The notes below the pieces were generated by a model. That model was not told the DNA's origin and made no database searches. It saw nothing but the letters and a program-made list of their open reading frames with translations. A DNA stretch of 64,000 nt from Streptomyces sp. NBC_01707 (lineage in GTDB: Bacteria; Actinomycetota; Actinomycetes; Streptomycetales; Streptomycetaceae), in the NCBI RefSeq assembly GCF_041438805.1, contig NZ_CP109191.1, forward strand, positions 124,001-188,000, given 5' to 3'. Position 1 is the first letter of the stretch; every line of letters starts with the position of its first letter. Shown in pieces: positions 56,004 to 64,000 of the stretch. Made by a program: the position numbers and the translations under genes.

Positions 56004-57161
56004 GTGCGCCGTACGGTGTTTAACGAGGATCACGAGGCGTTCCGGGAAACCCTGCGGGCCTTCATCGAGGCCGAGGTCGTTCCCGTCTACGACGAGTGGT
56101 TCGCCGCGGGCCAGGCGCCGCGCGACTTCTACTACAAGCTCGCGGAGCTCGGCGTCTTCGGCATCAGTGTCGACGAGGAGTTCGGCGGCGCCGGCATCGA
56201 CTCGTACAAGTTTGAGGCCGTCATAGCTGAAGAGACCGCTCGCGCCGGTGTCCGGTTCGGCGGTTCCGGCGTGCACGTGCTGCTCGGCCTGCCGTACATC
56301 AAGATGCTCGCCACCGACGAGCAGAAGAAGCGCTTCCTGCCGAAGTTCGTCACCGGTGGGGAGATGTGGGCCCTTGGGATGACCGAGCCGGGCACCGGCT
56401 CCGACGTCGCGGGCATGAAGACCACCGCCAAGCTCTCCGAGGACGGCACGCACTACGTCCTCAACGGCGCCAAGACCTTCATCACCGGTGGCGTGCACGC
56501 CGACCGCGTGATCGTCTGCGCCCGCACCTCCGCGCCCACCGCCGAGGACCGCCGCTTCGGCATATCCCTCTTCGCCGTGAACACCAAGTCCGAGGGCTAC
56601 TCCATCGGCCGCAAGCTCGACAAGCTCGGCCTGAAGACCTCCGACACCGCCGAACTCGCGTTCGTCGACGTCAAGGTGCCCGTCGAGGACCTCCTCGGCG
56701 AGGAGAACAAGGGCTTCCACTACCTCGGCCACAACCTGGCGTCCGAGCGCTGGGGCATCGCCTTCGACGCGTACGCACAGGCCAAGGCGGCCGTCCGGTT
56801 CGCCAAGGAGTACGTCCAGGACCGCACGGTCTTCGGCAAGACCGTCGCCTCGTTCCAGAACACCAAGTTCGAGCTGGCCGCCTGCCAGGCCGAGGTGGAC
56901 GCCGCCGAGGCCGTCGCCGACCGCGCCCTGGAGGCCCTCGACGCCGGCGAGCTGACCCCGGCCGAGGCCGCCTCCGCGAAGCTGTTCTGCACCGAGGTCG
57001 CGCACCGCGTGATCGACCGCTGCCTGCAGCTGCACGGCGGCTACGGCTTCATGAACGAATACCCGATCGCCCGCCTGTACGCGGACAACCGCGTCAACCG
57101 CATCTTCGGCGGTACCAGCGAAATCATGAAGACGATCATCGCCAAGAACATGGGCCTGTAA
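56004..57161 (+). CDS. Acyl-CoA dehydrogenase
   Basis: A 385-residue flavoenzyme that alpha,beta-dehydrogenates acyl-CoA esters with FAD. The two family signatures are ALGMTEPGTGSDVAGMKTTA and QLHGGYGFMNEYPIARLYAD; the catalytic base region (GGTSEIMKTIIAKNMGL) is complete at the C-terminus. GTG 56004 has GGAGG 8 bases upstream. It is monocistronic, between an IS relic and a hairpin, with codon use typical of the core genome (nearly all third positions G or C). Substrate chain not predictable. Confidence 0.95.
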   Translation: MRRTVFNEDHEAFRETLRAFIEAEVVPVYDEWFAAGQAPRDFYYKLAELGVFGISVDEEFGGAGIDSYKFEAVIAEETARAGVRFGGSGVHVLLGLPYIKMLATDEQKKRFLPKFVTGGEMWALGMTEPGTGSDVAGMKTTAKLSEDGTHYVLNGAKTFITGGVHADRVIVCARTSAPTAEDRRFGISLFAVNTKSEGYSIGRKLDKLGLKTSDTAELAFVDVKVPVEDLLGEENKGFHYLGHNLASERWGIAFDAYAQAKAAVRFAKEYVQDRTVFGKTVASFQNTKFELAACQAEVDAAEAVADRALEALDAGELTPAEAASAKLFCTEVAHRVIDRCLQLHGGYGFMNEYPIARLYADNRVNRIFGGTSEIMKTIIAKNMGL

Positions 57162-57181
57162 CGCGGCCTGCCCAACGAGTG

Positions 57182-57550
57182 GTCTTCTCGAGATGATCCG
57201 GCGCTCGCGAAACCGATGGACACGGTGGATCTGAGGATGCAGCCGTCATCGAGAGCGAGCGACTGGCGAAGCTGCTCGCGCAGCGCGGCCAGCTTTTCGA
57301 GGGCAGCCGTACCGCTGTTCAGACGCGGCCGCATCCAAACGTCGTCAGCGATCGCGGCCAGCGTGAGTGGCACCGTCACCAGATGATCAGTGTGCGGACA
57401 GGCTGCTGTGACAAGGTGCTGGCAGGCATCATGGATCTCCTGTTTTTGCCCCTCGGCGGGACATAAAGAGGCGCACCCCGGACTGTCCGGGCATTGGGGG
57501 TGCGCCTCCTGCTGTGAAGTGGTGCCCATTCCGGCTTGCTGGTCGGGCAT
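57182..57550 (-). CDS. Possible small protein, uncertain
   Basis: From ATG 57550 the frame reads MPDQQAGMGTTSQQEAHPQC, then HLVTVPLTLAAIADDVW and AALEKLAALREQLRQSLALD, a helical segment with reasonable codon bias. Further down the frame only mirrors the acyl-CoA dehydrogenase gene, so the true end is lost or undefined. A terminator-like hairpin (57469-57507) falls inside the 5' part, which argues against intact coding. No family recognised. Confidence 0.3.
57469..57507 (+). terminator. Hairpin downstream of the acyl-CoA dehydrogenase gene
   Basis: AGGCGCACCCC (57469-57479) and GGGGTGCGCCT (57497-57507) form an 11-bp stem; the loop contains CCGGAC/GTCCGG and can pair further. It is 308 bases after the stop. 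Confidence 0.5.
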
Positions 57551-57939
57551 GCTGGATGGAGCTCCCGTGATGTGACGGTGGGGGAGCATCTCGGGACGGT
57601 CTCCGCGCCTTAACCGATGCTGCGGCCGCCCCCCGCTACCGTCAGGCGCCGGCCGGCCTGAGGGGCGGGTTGGCCGTGATGTTGGCATCGAGCAGGTCCT
57701 TCTCGTCGTGCAGACACTGACCAGCCGTAAGCCGGAGCTCCAAGAGGATCTCCATCGGGTCACTCTCGGTCTCGACGCCGATGTCGGCGTAGCCACGACC
57801 GCAGGTGCACGGCACGATCAGCGTAAGCACTCGGTGAAGCGCTAGAAGCCTGAGTTGGGGCGCGTCGGCGGTGGCGTGGTTGGACGGTGGCCTATGGCTG
57901 CATCACACTCTGCGCACCACCGAGGAAGACGGTGCGAGG
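57551..57939. other. Stretch without a confident gene
   Basis: A minus-strand open frame (57642-57830, CGRGYADIGVETESDPMEIL) has fair codon bias but no recognised family; otherwise nothing. Confidence 0.35.
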
Positions 57940-58300
57940 GCTGTCTCTTGTGAGTATCACTGCCCCGCTTTGAGCTCTCCACGACGTCTGGGCAGCCGAC
58001 CACTACGGCAGCCTCGACGCTCTCACCGCACCTGGCATCACCTGCTGGGTGGGCAAGGCCTACGGGGTGTTGACGGGGCAATCTGCACCCCTTGCTGCGT
58101 CCGTTGGGTCACCTTTCCCCCGCTCAGCAGGCCGTCCGCCCGGTCCCATGCGAAGATCCGGACTCTTGTCAAGCAAGTCCTCGCCACCTTGAAGAGACCT
58201 GGCAGCTTCTTCGCAAACTTCGATGCGCGACCACCCGCATCACGAGCCTCGTCAGGCCGCCTCCTCAACCTGCAAATGGTTGGTCAGGTCAACTTGAGTT
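57940..58300 (+). pseudogene. IS5-type transposase relic, C-terminal part
   Basis: LDALTAPGITCWVGKAYGVL corresponds to the second-Asp block (normally WADKAYQG, here Asp is lost), and AKIRTLVKQVLATLKRPGSF to the Glu-helix block of the transposase also found as a relic at 22480-23029. Several frameshifts. Confidence 0.6.
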
Positions 58301-58437
58301 GCGTGCTCGAAGACCTGCGGAGGTTCTGAGCACGCTCTCCCATCTGCAGTTAAAACCTATGCGGCACTAAAGTTCTACGTTGCGGCATGGAAATCCTATG
58401 AATCTCCGTGCCATGAAGTATCTTACGTGAGATCTGC

Positions 58438-59577
58438 ATGTCAAAAACTAATCTCAAGTCGGGGATTTATGGAAATCGGACCCCGCTGTCTCGATCGATT
58501 GCATTCCCGCCTGAAGTGAGGTTCATTATGTCGCGTGATTTTGGTAATGGAGGGAAATTCGGTGGGATTCGATTCGAGGGAAGAATTTCAGTAAAGTCGA
58601 CCTCTCTCGGGTTTCGCACAGTCCAAGCGGTGAACATAAAATCGCGATACACCACCGAAATGCATGACCTTATGAGGATGCCGGCATCGGGTCTAATCAA
58701 TCACATAAGCGACATCGAGATCCCTGACTATGGAGGAATCTATTGCTACCGATTCCGGGCGAGCGGGTACCGACTGGGGTCTCTAACGTATGCCACTCAA
58801 TACACCGATGAAATAAGGGGGATCTCTGGGGGAGGAGATCGCGAGAGCGGTATTATCGCCAAGTTCGTACTCTCGGGCGAGATGAGACTCGAGAACGGCA
58901 AGACATCGCTGATCGTCAAAGCTGGTCAGGCGTGCATATTTGACACTCGGAGACCCTGGAGGTTTTGGAAGTCTGCCAACACCAGCTACCGGTGGGTCAT
59001 GCTGCCAAAGATTCCGATATTGCAAAATACGGGTGGTCTACGTCTCGCGGATCAGCCCGTCCTTCTCGATGCCTCGAAGCCGGAAGCGAAGATCGCAATG
59101 TCTTTCCTCCAGCAGTTGAAGTCGCAGGACCTGGGGCGCTTGAGCCTATCCGGCATAGCATCTACTGAAGAAGCGGCATCATCGCTGCTCGCTGGCGCGG
59201 TATCCAGCGCAAATGTTCTTTCTTCTCGAGAGTTTGATAGCGCAACACTGGCAGTTGCTCAAGATTTCATCGACAATAATCTGGAATGTCCAGAGTTGAG
59301 TCCCGCGCTGATAGCGAATGCTATATCGGTGTCTGTGAGGACACTGCATCGCGCATTCTCGAATGCCGGCAGCTCCGCGATGGGGTATGTGCGGATGAGA
59401 AGGCTTCAGGGGGCGCGAAATGACCTGTTGAGCTCTGACCCGACTGAAAAAATATCTTCTATTGCGGCCAAGTGGAGATTTTCTGACGCGAGTCACTTTA
59501 TTCGCCAATTCAAGGAAGTCTATGGCGTCACGCCGTCCTCTTACGTAAGGGAATTCCGCTCTAATGGAGGAGGCTGA
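58438..59577 (+). CDS. AraC-family transcriptional regulator
   Basis: A 379-residue protein. The N-terminal about 230 residues form an AraC_binding_2-type sensor domain (ESGIIAKFVLSGEMRLENGK and ACIFDTRRPWRFW). The C-terminal 100 residues are two HTH motifs: LIANAISVSVRTLHRAFSNA and the conserved AAKWRFSDASHFIRQFKEVY, then GVTPSSYVREFR. The gene is strongly AT-rich for this genome, so it was probably acquired. ATG 58438 is the first start; ATG 58528 is also possible. No obvious target operon adjoins it; the divergent neighbours are IS relics. Confidence 0.88.
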   Translation: MSKTNLKSGIYGNRTPLSRSIAFPPEVRFIMSRDFGNGGKFGGIRFEGRISVKSTSLGFRTVQAVNIKSRYTTEMHDLMRMPASGLINHISDIEIPDYGGIYCYRFRASGYRLGSLTYATQYTDEIRGISGGGDRESGIIAKFVLSGEMRLENGKTSLIVKAGQACIFDTRRPWRFWKSANTSYRWVMLPKIPILQNTGGLRLADQPVLLDASKPEAKIAMSFLQQLKSQDLGRLSLSGIASTEEAASSLLAGAVSSANVLSSREFDSATLAVAQDFIDNNLECPELSPALIANAISVSVRTLHRAFSNAGSSAMGYVRMRRLQGARNDLLSSDPTEKISSIAAKWRFSDASHFIRQFKEVYGVTPSSYVREFRSNGGG

Positions 59578-59719
59578 TTGACGCTCTTGAATGTTATAGA
59601 GAGAGGGGGTGTGTAGCCTAAATGGCACCGCTGGGTGAGATGCGGAGGAAGCGCCGAGAAACTGCTAGTGGCAATCGGATGCGATGTGCCGACTAAAGCA
59701 TGTTGCAGAAGGCTTTGGG

Positions 59720-59870
59720 CCGGGCATTTTTCCCTTGCATGGGTGCGGTGTTGAGGGCTGAGCCGTTGTGGGTGGAGACGTTCACCGGGTTGCGGATGCG
59801 GCAGTTCGACGGGTTACTGAGGGCTGTCCGGGAACGAGGTGGTGATGGTCCGCGGACCGGTCGTCCGTAG
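59720..59870 (+). pseudogene. Short IS5-type transposase fragment
   Basis: VETFTGLRMRQFDGLLRAVR followed by ERGGDGPRTGRP is the extreme N-terminus of a DDE_Tnp_4 transposase (compare FTGLSPRQFGKLVTVLRREG in the copy at 52718-53509). Only about 40 codons remain. Confidence 0.6.
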
Positions 59871-59944
59871 AGGTCGTAACAAGATCTTGTGGGGATGGCC
59901 CGGTTAGGCGTGTGAGGGGTTCCGCCACCGGTCCGTCGCCCGTG

Positions 59945-60574
59945 ATGGCAGAGTCGTCTCGCATGATCGATAATTTCGCGAAAGAGTACCTACACAGCGA
60001 TCTGCGAGAGCTGCGCGCGGCGGTCCTCTGGAAGCTCGATGGGCTCGTTGAGTACGACATCCGACGCCCCCTGACCTCGACTGGAACCAACCTACTCGGC
60101 CTGGTCAAGCACTTGTCGATCTGGGAGTCCAGGTACTTCGGCGAGGTTTTCGACCGACCGTTCACCGAACCTCTGCCCCGGTGGGACAACACCATGGAAG
60201 GCGGCGGCGACATGTGGGCGACCGAACAGGAGACGAGGGATGAGATCATCGACCGCTACCGTCGCGTGTGGGAGCACTCAGATGCGACGATCACCGCCCT
60301 CGCTATAGACTCCGTCGGCTACGTGCCCTGGTGGCCACGCCCCAACGTGAAGCTGTTCAACATCCTGGTCCACATGCTCACCGAGACCAGCCGGCACGCC
60401 GGGCATGCCGACATCCTGCGCGAACAGCTCGACAACTCGACAGGGACAACAGCCGCATACGCGACTCAGCAGCACGACGCAGCCTTCTGGGATGCCCACC
60501 GAGCGAAGATCGAGCGAGCTGCCAAAGCAGCCGTCGCCAAGCCTGATCACGCTGGCTCTACCGAGAGCTCGTAG
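59945..60574 (+). CDS. DinB family protein (DUF664), mycothiol-dependent type
   Basis: A 209-residue four-helix-bundle protein. ELRAAVLWKLDGLVEYDIRR, STGTNLLGLVKHLSIWESRY (metal-binding His) and LVHMLTETSRHAGHADILRE (second His pair, H-x-x-x-H) are the DUF664/DinB_2 blocks. Actinobacterial members are thiol S-transferases that use mycothiol with a metal ion, for example in detoxification. The ATG at 59945 has no strong Shine-Dalgarno sequence; ATG 59963 is an alternative. A frameshift-type IS5 element begins only about 15 bases after the stop. Confidence 0.9.
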   Translation: MAESSRMIDNFAKEYLHSDLRELRAAVLWKLDGLVEYDIRRPLTSTGTNLLGLVKHLSIWESRYFGEVFDRPFTEPLPRWDNTMEGGGDMWATEQETRDEIIDRYRRVWEHSDATITALAIDSVGYVPWWPRPNVKLFNILVHMLTETSRHAGHADILREQLDNSTGTTAAYATQQHDAAFWDAHRAKIERAAKAAVAKPDHAGSTESS

Positions 60575-60587
60575 CACGGGGCTCTGT

Positions 60588-61487
60588 AGAGCTCGTGACA
60601 CGATCACGATCCGGCCTTCTTGAGGCGCCTCCAGCAGATGAGACTGCAGGCCAACGAGAGGAAGGCGTCGTGGAGTTCAAGGCGTCGTTCCCAGCGCACG
60701 GCGAGGCGCTTGAACTGGTGGAGTAGGGCGAAGGTCTGCTCCACCACGTAGCGGAGCTTGCCCAGGCCCTTGATGTTCGGGGCGCCCTTGCGGGAGATCA
60801 CCGGCATGATCTTGCGATGCCGTAGTTCTTGGCGCACGGCCCTGGAGTCGTACGCTTTGTCGCCCAGCAGGGAGTCGGGGCGGCGGCGTGGGCGCCCCAC
60901 CCGTCCGGCAGTGGGCGGGACGCCGTCGACCAGGGCGAGGGTCTGGGTGATGTCGTTGACGTTCGCCGCGGTGGTGATGACATGCAGGGGGGTGCCGCGT
61001 CCATCGCAGATCAGGTGGTGTTTACTGCCCGTCTTGCGCCGGTCGACCGGCGACGGACCGGTCTCGTCGCCCCCTTTTTCGCGCGGACGTGGGAGCCGTC
61101 CACGCAGGCGCGTGACCAGTCGAGCTCGCCGGCCGCGTTCAATTCCGCGAGCAACAGGCGGTGCAGCTGGTCGAAGACGCCTGCCTGCTGCCACCGCTCC
61201 AGGCGCCGCCAGCAGGTCTGTCCGGAGCCGAACCCCAACTCCAGCGGCAGGAGTTGCCAGGCGATGTCCTGGTGTAGGACGAACAGGATGCCCTGCAGAC
61301 AGCGCCGGTCGTCCACCGGCTTCGGACCTGGCGAGCGCTCCGGCCAGGGCGGCAATAGCGGCTCGATCAGCGCCCACAAGTCGTCATCCACGATCCACGG
61401 CCGAGTCGTCACACACCACGAACGGCCCGATCGTCGCACAAGTCACGTCTCACCAGGACGGTTCAGCAAGATCCTGTTACGAGCTCT
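60588..61487 (-). mobile_element. IS5-family element, two frames, intact
   Basis: AGAGCTCGTGACACGATC (from 60588) and the complement AGAGCTCGTAACAGGATC (to 61487) are imperfect terminal inverted repeats. The transposase begins at 61439 (VDDDLWALIEPLLPPWPERS), reaches ACVDGSHVRAKKGA (first Asp), and a -1 slip on AAAAAGGGGG (about 61069-61078) gives EKGGDETGPSPVDRRK. The second frame has LLGDKAYDSRAVRQELR (Asp) and RYVVEQTFALLHQFKRLAVR (Glu) and ends at 60604. All catalytic residues are present. Confidence 0.88.
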
Positions 61488-61569
61488 TAGCTCTCGATAC
61501 AGGCGAGTGCCTATTCCTTCGTTCCGACGAGCATCCATCCGTGACTCATATGTGCATGGACGGCATAGG

Positions 61570-62727
61570 TCAAAAGAGGAGCCTGTCGGGGGCGTTGCCA
61601 AAACGAACGCGTCCCGCGTCTTCGAAGAGGACAGCGGAATGATTGGCGTGCTGGAGAGCAACCATACCGTCACGGAAGAGTCGCTCAAGGGGATTTCCTC
61701 GATAGAGCGAAGACGAGCTACCAAGCTCATACATCTCTACAAGAACTTGTCGGCTGACCTGCGCAGCGTGGCTCATCGCAGATCGAAGTGCGGCACGCTG
61801 CTCAATGGTTACCGGATCTCCATTTTCGCCAGCGGTGTCCAATGCTTCGGCTGCGGACAGTAGAAGAAGCCGAGCTGCGTGCAGAGAGGCTTCGGACCGT
61901 GCGATGACAGCCTGGGCACGAGCAGACTCCGAAAGTGTGCCTCCGCCATTGGACATTTTCTTGGACAGAGCGAGAGCTACGGTCTCCTCAATGGCAGTCT
62001 GTGCCACGCCGAGCACGACCGCTGAGCAGCCAGGAAGCACGAGAGCGGGCATGAATCCCTGATAGAGAGGCCTCTGGATTCGAGCCGGCACATCCATGCG
62101 AGCTACGAGCTCTTCGGGTACGAAGGCGTCGTTGACGAGGACATCATTGCTGTCTGAGCCAACCATGCCGCTGACATTCCACGTTGCCTTAATCGAAAGC
62201 TGGTCCCGGTGAAGTACGAACAACCGTACATCCGGGCTGCCTGCATCCGTCAGGCGGGGGCTGCCGTTCTCCACAATGACGCCGATTACTGTCAGCCAGT
62301 CCGCATTCTTGATGCCACTGACTATCTTCCAGTTTCCCGATAGCCGGTAGCCGCCATCGCTCGGTATTGCCGTGCCGGGTGCACCTGAATTCGAGAAGAC
62401 TGGTTCGTCGTCGCCCGCCCAAATTCTAGCGTTACCTTCCTCGCCGAGTAGTGCACCGATGAATCCGAAGTTGGCGTTCCAAACCACCCATGCCACAGAT
62501 GCATCGAGTCGACCGAAGCCTTCGTACACCTGAAGAACTGTCTTCAGTGAGGTTTCGGAGCCACCAAGCTCACGCGGAGTGAGCATGCGGAAGGCGCCTT
62601 TGTCACGGAGCTCGTGCAACAATTTCCTAGGCAGGCCTCGGCCCGCTTCCATACCTTCGACAGCTGCCTCAATAGAAGGGGCAAGTTCCGTTGGCAGGTC
62701 TATCAGGCTAGCCTCGTTCATGTTCAT
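61570..62727 (-). CDS. Acyl-CoA-dehydrogenase-like flavin monooxygenase or hydroxylase
   Basis: A 385-residue protein. GRGLPRKLLHELRDKGAFRM, LTPRELGGSE, YEGFGRLDASVAWVVWNANF and RLSGNWKIVSGIKNADWLTV follow the HsaA/HpaB-like branch of the acyl-CoA dehydrogenase superfamily (FMNH2-dependent group D monooxygenases). The canonical acyl-CoA-dehydrogenase Glu base and CoA-binding signature are not evident. Proteins of this branch hydroxylate aromatic or natural-product intermediates and need a flavin reductase, possibly the one at 7186. ATG 62727 is the first start. AT-richer than the 56004 gene, so probably acquired. No operon partner in the window. Confidence 0.8.
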   Translation of the reverse strand: MNMNEASLIDLPTELAPSIEAAVEGMEAGRGLPRKLLHELRDKGAFRMLTPRELGGSETSLKTVLQVYEGFGRLDASVAWVVWNANFGFIGALLGEEGNARIWAGDDEPVFSNSGAPGTAIPSDGGYRLSGNWKIVSGIKNADWLTVIGVIVENGSPRLTDAGSPDVRLFVLHRDQLSIKATWNVSGMVGSDSNDVLVNDAFVPEELVARMDVPARIQRPLYQGFMPALVLPGCSAVVLGVAQTAIEETVALALSKKMSNGGGTLSESARAQAVIARSEASLHAARLLLLSAAEALDTAGENGDPVTIEQRAALRSAMSHAAQVSRQVLVEMYELGSSSSLYRGNPLERLFRDGMVALQHANHSAVLFEDAGRVRFGNAPDRLLF

Positions 62728-63355
62728 TTACCCTCTTTCATTGCAGAGATGGAAGATGCCGCCATGGGCGCGGCGGGAATTAATATTGGAATCTTCTTCA
62801 GAGGAGTGGCTGGCTACATATGCAGCTTCCACGGGGGGCACTTCCGTGCCGGGCCGTGACCGTCGGCGGCACCAGGGAGTGCTGCCTGTGATGGGTTTCG
62901 TTGCACGGTCGGACTACACCTGGTTGCGGTCGTCTTCGATCCGGACTTTTGAGAGCCAGCCACAGCGCACCGGGTGGGCTTGAGAAAAGCGGGCTGGACA
63001 GAAGCTGCCAACTAGTCCTGTGCGAACCCTCCGCCAACAGTCTTATACGGTGCCCGCGGCGCGAGAGCCCAACCAGTGCCCGACGCCTACGGGGCATCGT
63101 CCAGCACCGTGAGGTGCGCCTGCCGGCCTCTCCGAGCTACAACATCTGTACCCATATCGCAGCAGCCCGAGAGCGGCTTGCCTGCGGTCTTCAACAGCCT
63201 GACTGGAGGAGAAGCGGAGCCCCATCACAAATCCGGATACGACTCTCCGGATGCGGAACCGGGGCCCTCCAACCGGCCGCAACCCCCGCCTAGGCACGAT
63301 CCCGGCGCACTAGTCGATGACGGCCAGTCGTCAGTAGACGTGGCAGCTAGCGTCT
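62728..63355. other. Intergenic stretch without a recognisable gene
   Basis: About 630 bases. The left end holds the promoter of the flavoprotein gene. Nothing else supported. Confidence 0.45.
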
Positions 63356-64000
63356 CTACCTGGAGGGCTTTCCGCGCCATAGCCAGGTGACCCGTTCGTA
63401 GAGGGGTCGGAATCCAGCACGTTGCATATTGTGGAGCGAGCTGTTGTGCTCGCCTGGGCCCTCAGCACCGGTCTCTGCGACAATCCAGCGGCACCCAGCC
63501 TCCTGCGCAGCTAGAACACGAGCTGCGAGGAGTGCAGACTGGGCGCCGCGTCCGCGTGCCTCTGCGAGGGTCGCCCCGCCGAACATGTCGGCGCACTCTC
63601 CGTCCACGAAGATGCTGCCAACCGCCACAATCCGGTCCGCTTCCCATACTGCGTACTGGTGCCAGTTCGGTCGACCTACACACGCGGCAGCTGTCTCGGC
63701 CATTCCTGGAACGCTGAACCCGAAGCCGCTCATCATCACTGCAGCCCACTCATCCGCTTCAGCGGAGCTCACTCGGCCGATACGCAGTTTGGGGTCAAGC
63801 GCAGGGACTTCAGGCGGCACACTCCGCGTCGTTTTGACATTGCGCACCAGCTTGGCGAAGCTGCGTCCCGGGGTGAGGTTCGCGCTCTCAGCAATTCTGT
63901 GCCAGTTCGGTCCCGACAACGGTGGTGCAACCATGAAGGCAGCCTGGTCCACTTTGTGCGCACGAAAGAAAGCGTCCGCGCGCGCTACGTCGTCAGCCGT
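63356..64000 (-). CDS. GNAT-family acetyltransferase, 5' end beyond the window
   Basis: The frame is open through the window edge (upstream codons read ADDVARADAFFRAHK), so the start is outside; the GTG at 63952 is internal. The product aligns with the GNAT at 16697-17566: motif A is LAEARGRGAQSALLAARVLA, then AGCRWIVAET and HNSSLHNMQRAGFRPLYERV, and the upstream SGPNWHRIAESANLTPG matches PNDWPAICEALGLEPS. The C-terminus (TWLWRGKPSR) ends a little earlier than in the other copy. Substrate unknown. Confidence 0.85.
   Translation of the reverse strand, partial: TADDVARADAFFRAHKVDQAAFMVAPPLSGPNWHRIAESANLTPGRSFAKLVRNVKTTRSVPPEVPALDPKLRIGRVSSAEADEWAAVMMSGFGFSVPGMAETAAACVGRPNWHQYAVWEADRIVAVGSIFVDGECADMFGGATLAEARGRGAQSALLAARVLAAQEAGCRWIVAETGAEGPGEHNSSLHNMQRAGFRPLYERVTWLWRGKPSR

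Noticed and set aside
55986-57035. 349-codon minus-strand open frame
   Set aside because: Antisense to the acyl-CoA dehydrogenase gene with a repetitive LG/VE-rich translation typical of shadows.

Overview
The window looks like an accessory region of a Streptomyces-type actinomycete, probably a chromosome arm or a large plasmid. The DNA is GC-rich with strong third-position GC in the intact genes. It carries actinobacterial families: Lsr2, BTAD-type regulator, GAF/SpoIIE/HATPase regulator, DUF6009, DUF6510, mycothiol-type DinB, and plasmid prim-pol/P4-type helicase. Insertion sequences are very dense and most are decayed. No rRNA, tRNA or CRISPR array was found.

Left part (1-24 kb): tail of a BTAD regulator; two MFS exporters, the second lying between an IS5 element and an inverted relic of the same IS end; an orphan class I terpene synthase; an IS1380 relic; a small block with a truncated alpha/beta hydrolase, a flavin reductase, a MEKHLA protein and a plant-type class II ketol-acid reductoisomerase; lsr2; a large regulator that fuses ABM-like, GAF, a PP2C fold lacking its metal ligands, and an intact HATPase; an XRE-cupin regulator divergent from a GNAT; a secreted cupin; and a mctP-like symporter with its DUF3311 partner.

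Middle (24-36 kb): a plasmid-type replication module (paired GGGAC boxes, the stump of a prim-pol, an intact P4-type helicase, DUF6009) is followed by a complete Tn7-like core, tnsA-tnsB-tnsC-tniQ. This element runs from about 28397 to 35764. It interrupts an IS5-type transposase gene whose two halves lie on either side, with a diverged 5-bp target duplication (CTTTG/CCCTG). It has GTTGGCGG-type repeats at both ends, carries no cargo, and an intact IS5-type element sits in its right end.

Right part (36-64 kb): housekeeping-like stress genes (katA, YceI, RidA, haloperoxidase-like hydrolase, msrB relic plus intact msrA, a molybdopterin oxidoreductase with its reductase, a cold-shock protein, a secreted crystallin-like protein); a dead IS607 pair; two related IS5-type elements that carry different passenger genes; a second replication module in which the prim-pol is intact and the helicase is cut off, the reverse of the first; an acyl-CoA dehydrogenase; an AraC regulator; a DinB protein; a frameshift-type IS5; an acyl-CoA-dehydrogenase-like flavoprotein; and a second GNAT, homologous to the first, running off the window edge.

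The strongest candidates for new biology are the Tn7-like element, the pseudophosphatase fusion regulator, the two complementary half-broken replication modules with their GGGAC boxes, and the passenger-bearing IS5 elements. All calls rest on reading sequence and remembered family motifs; no database search was run.
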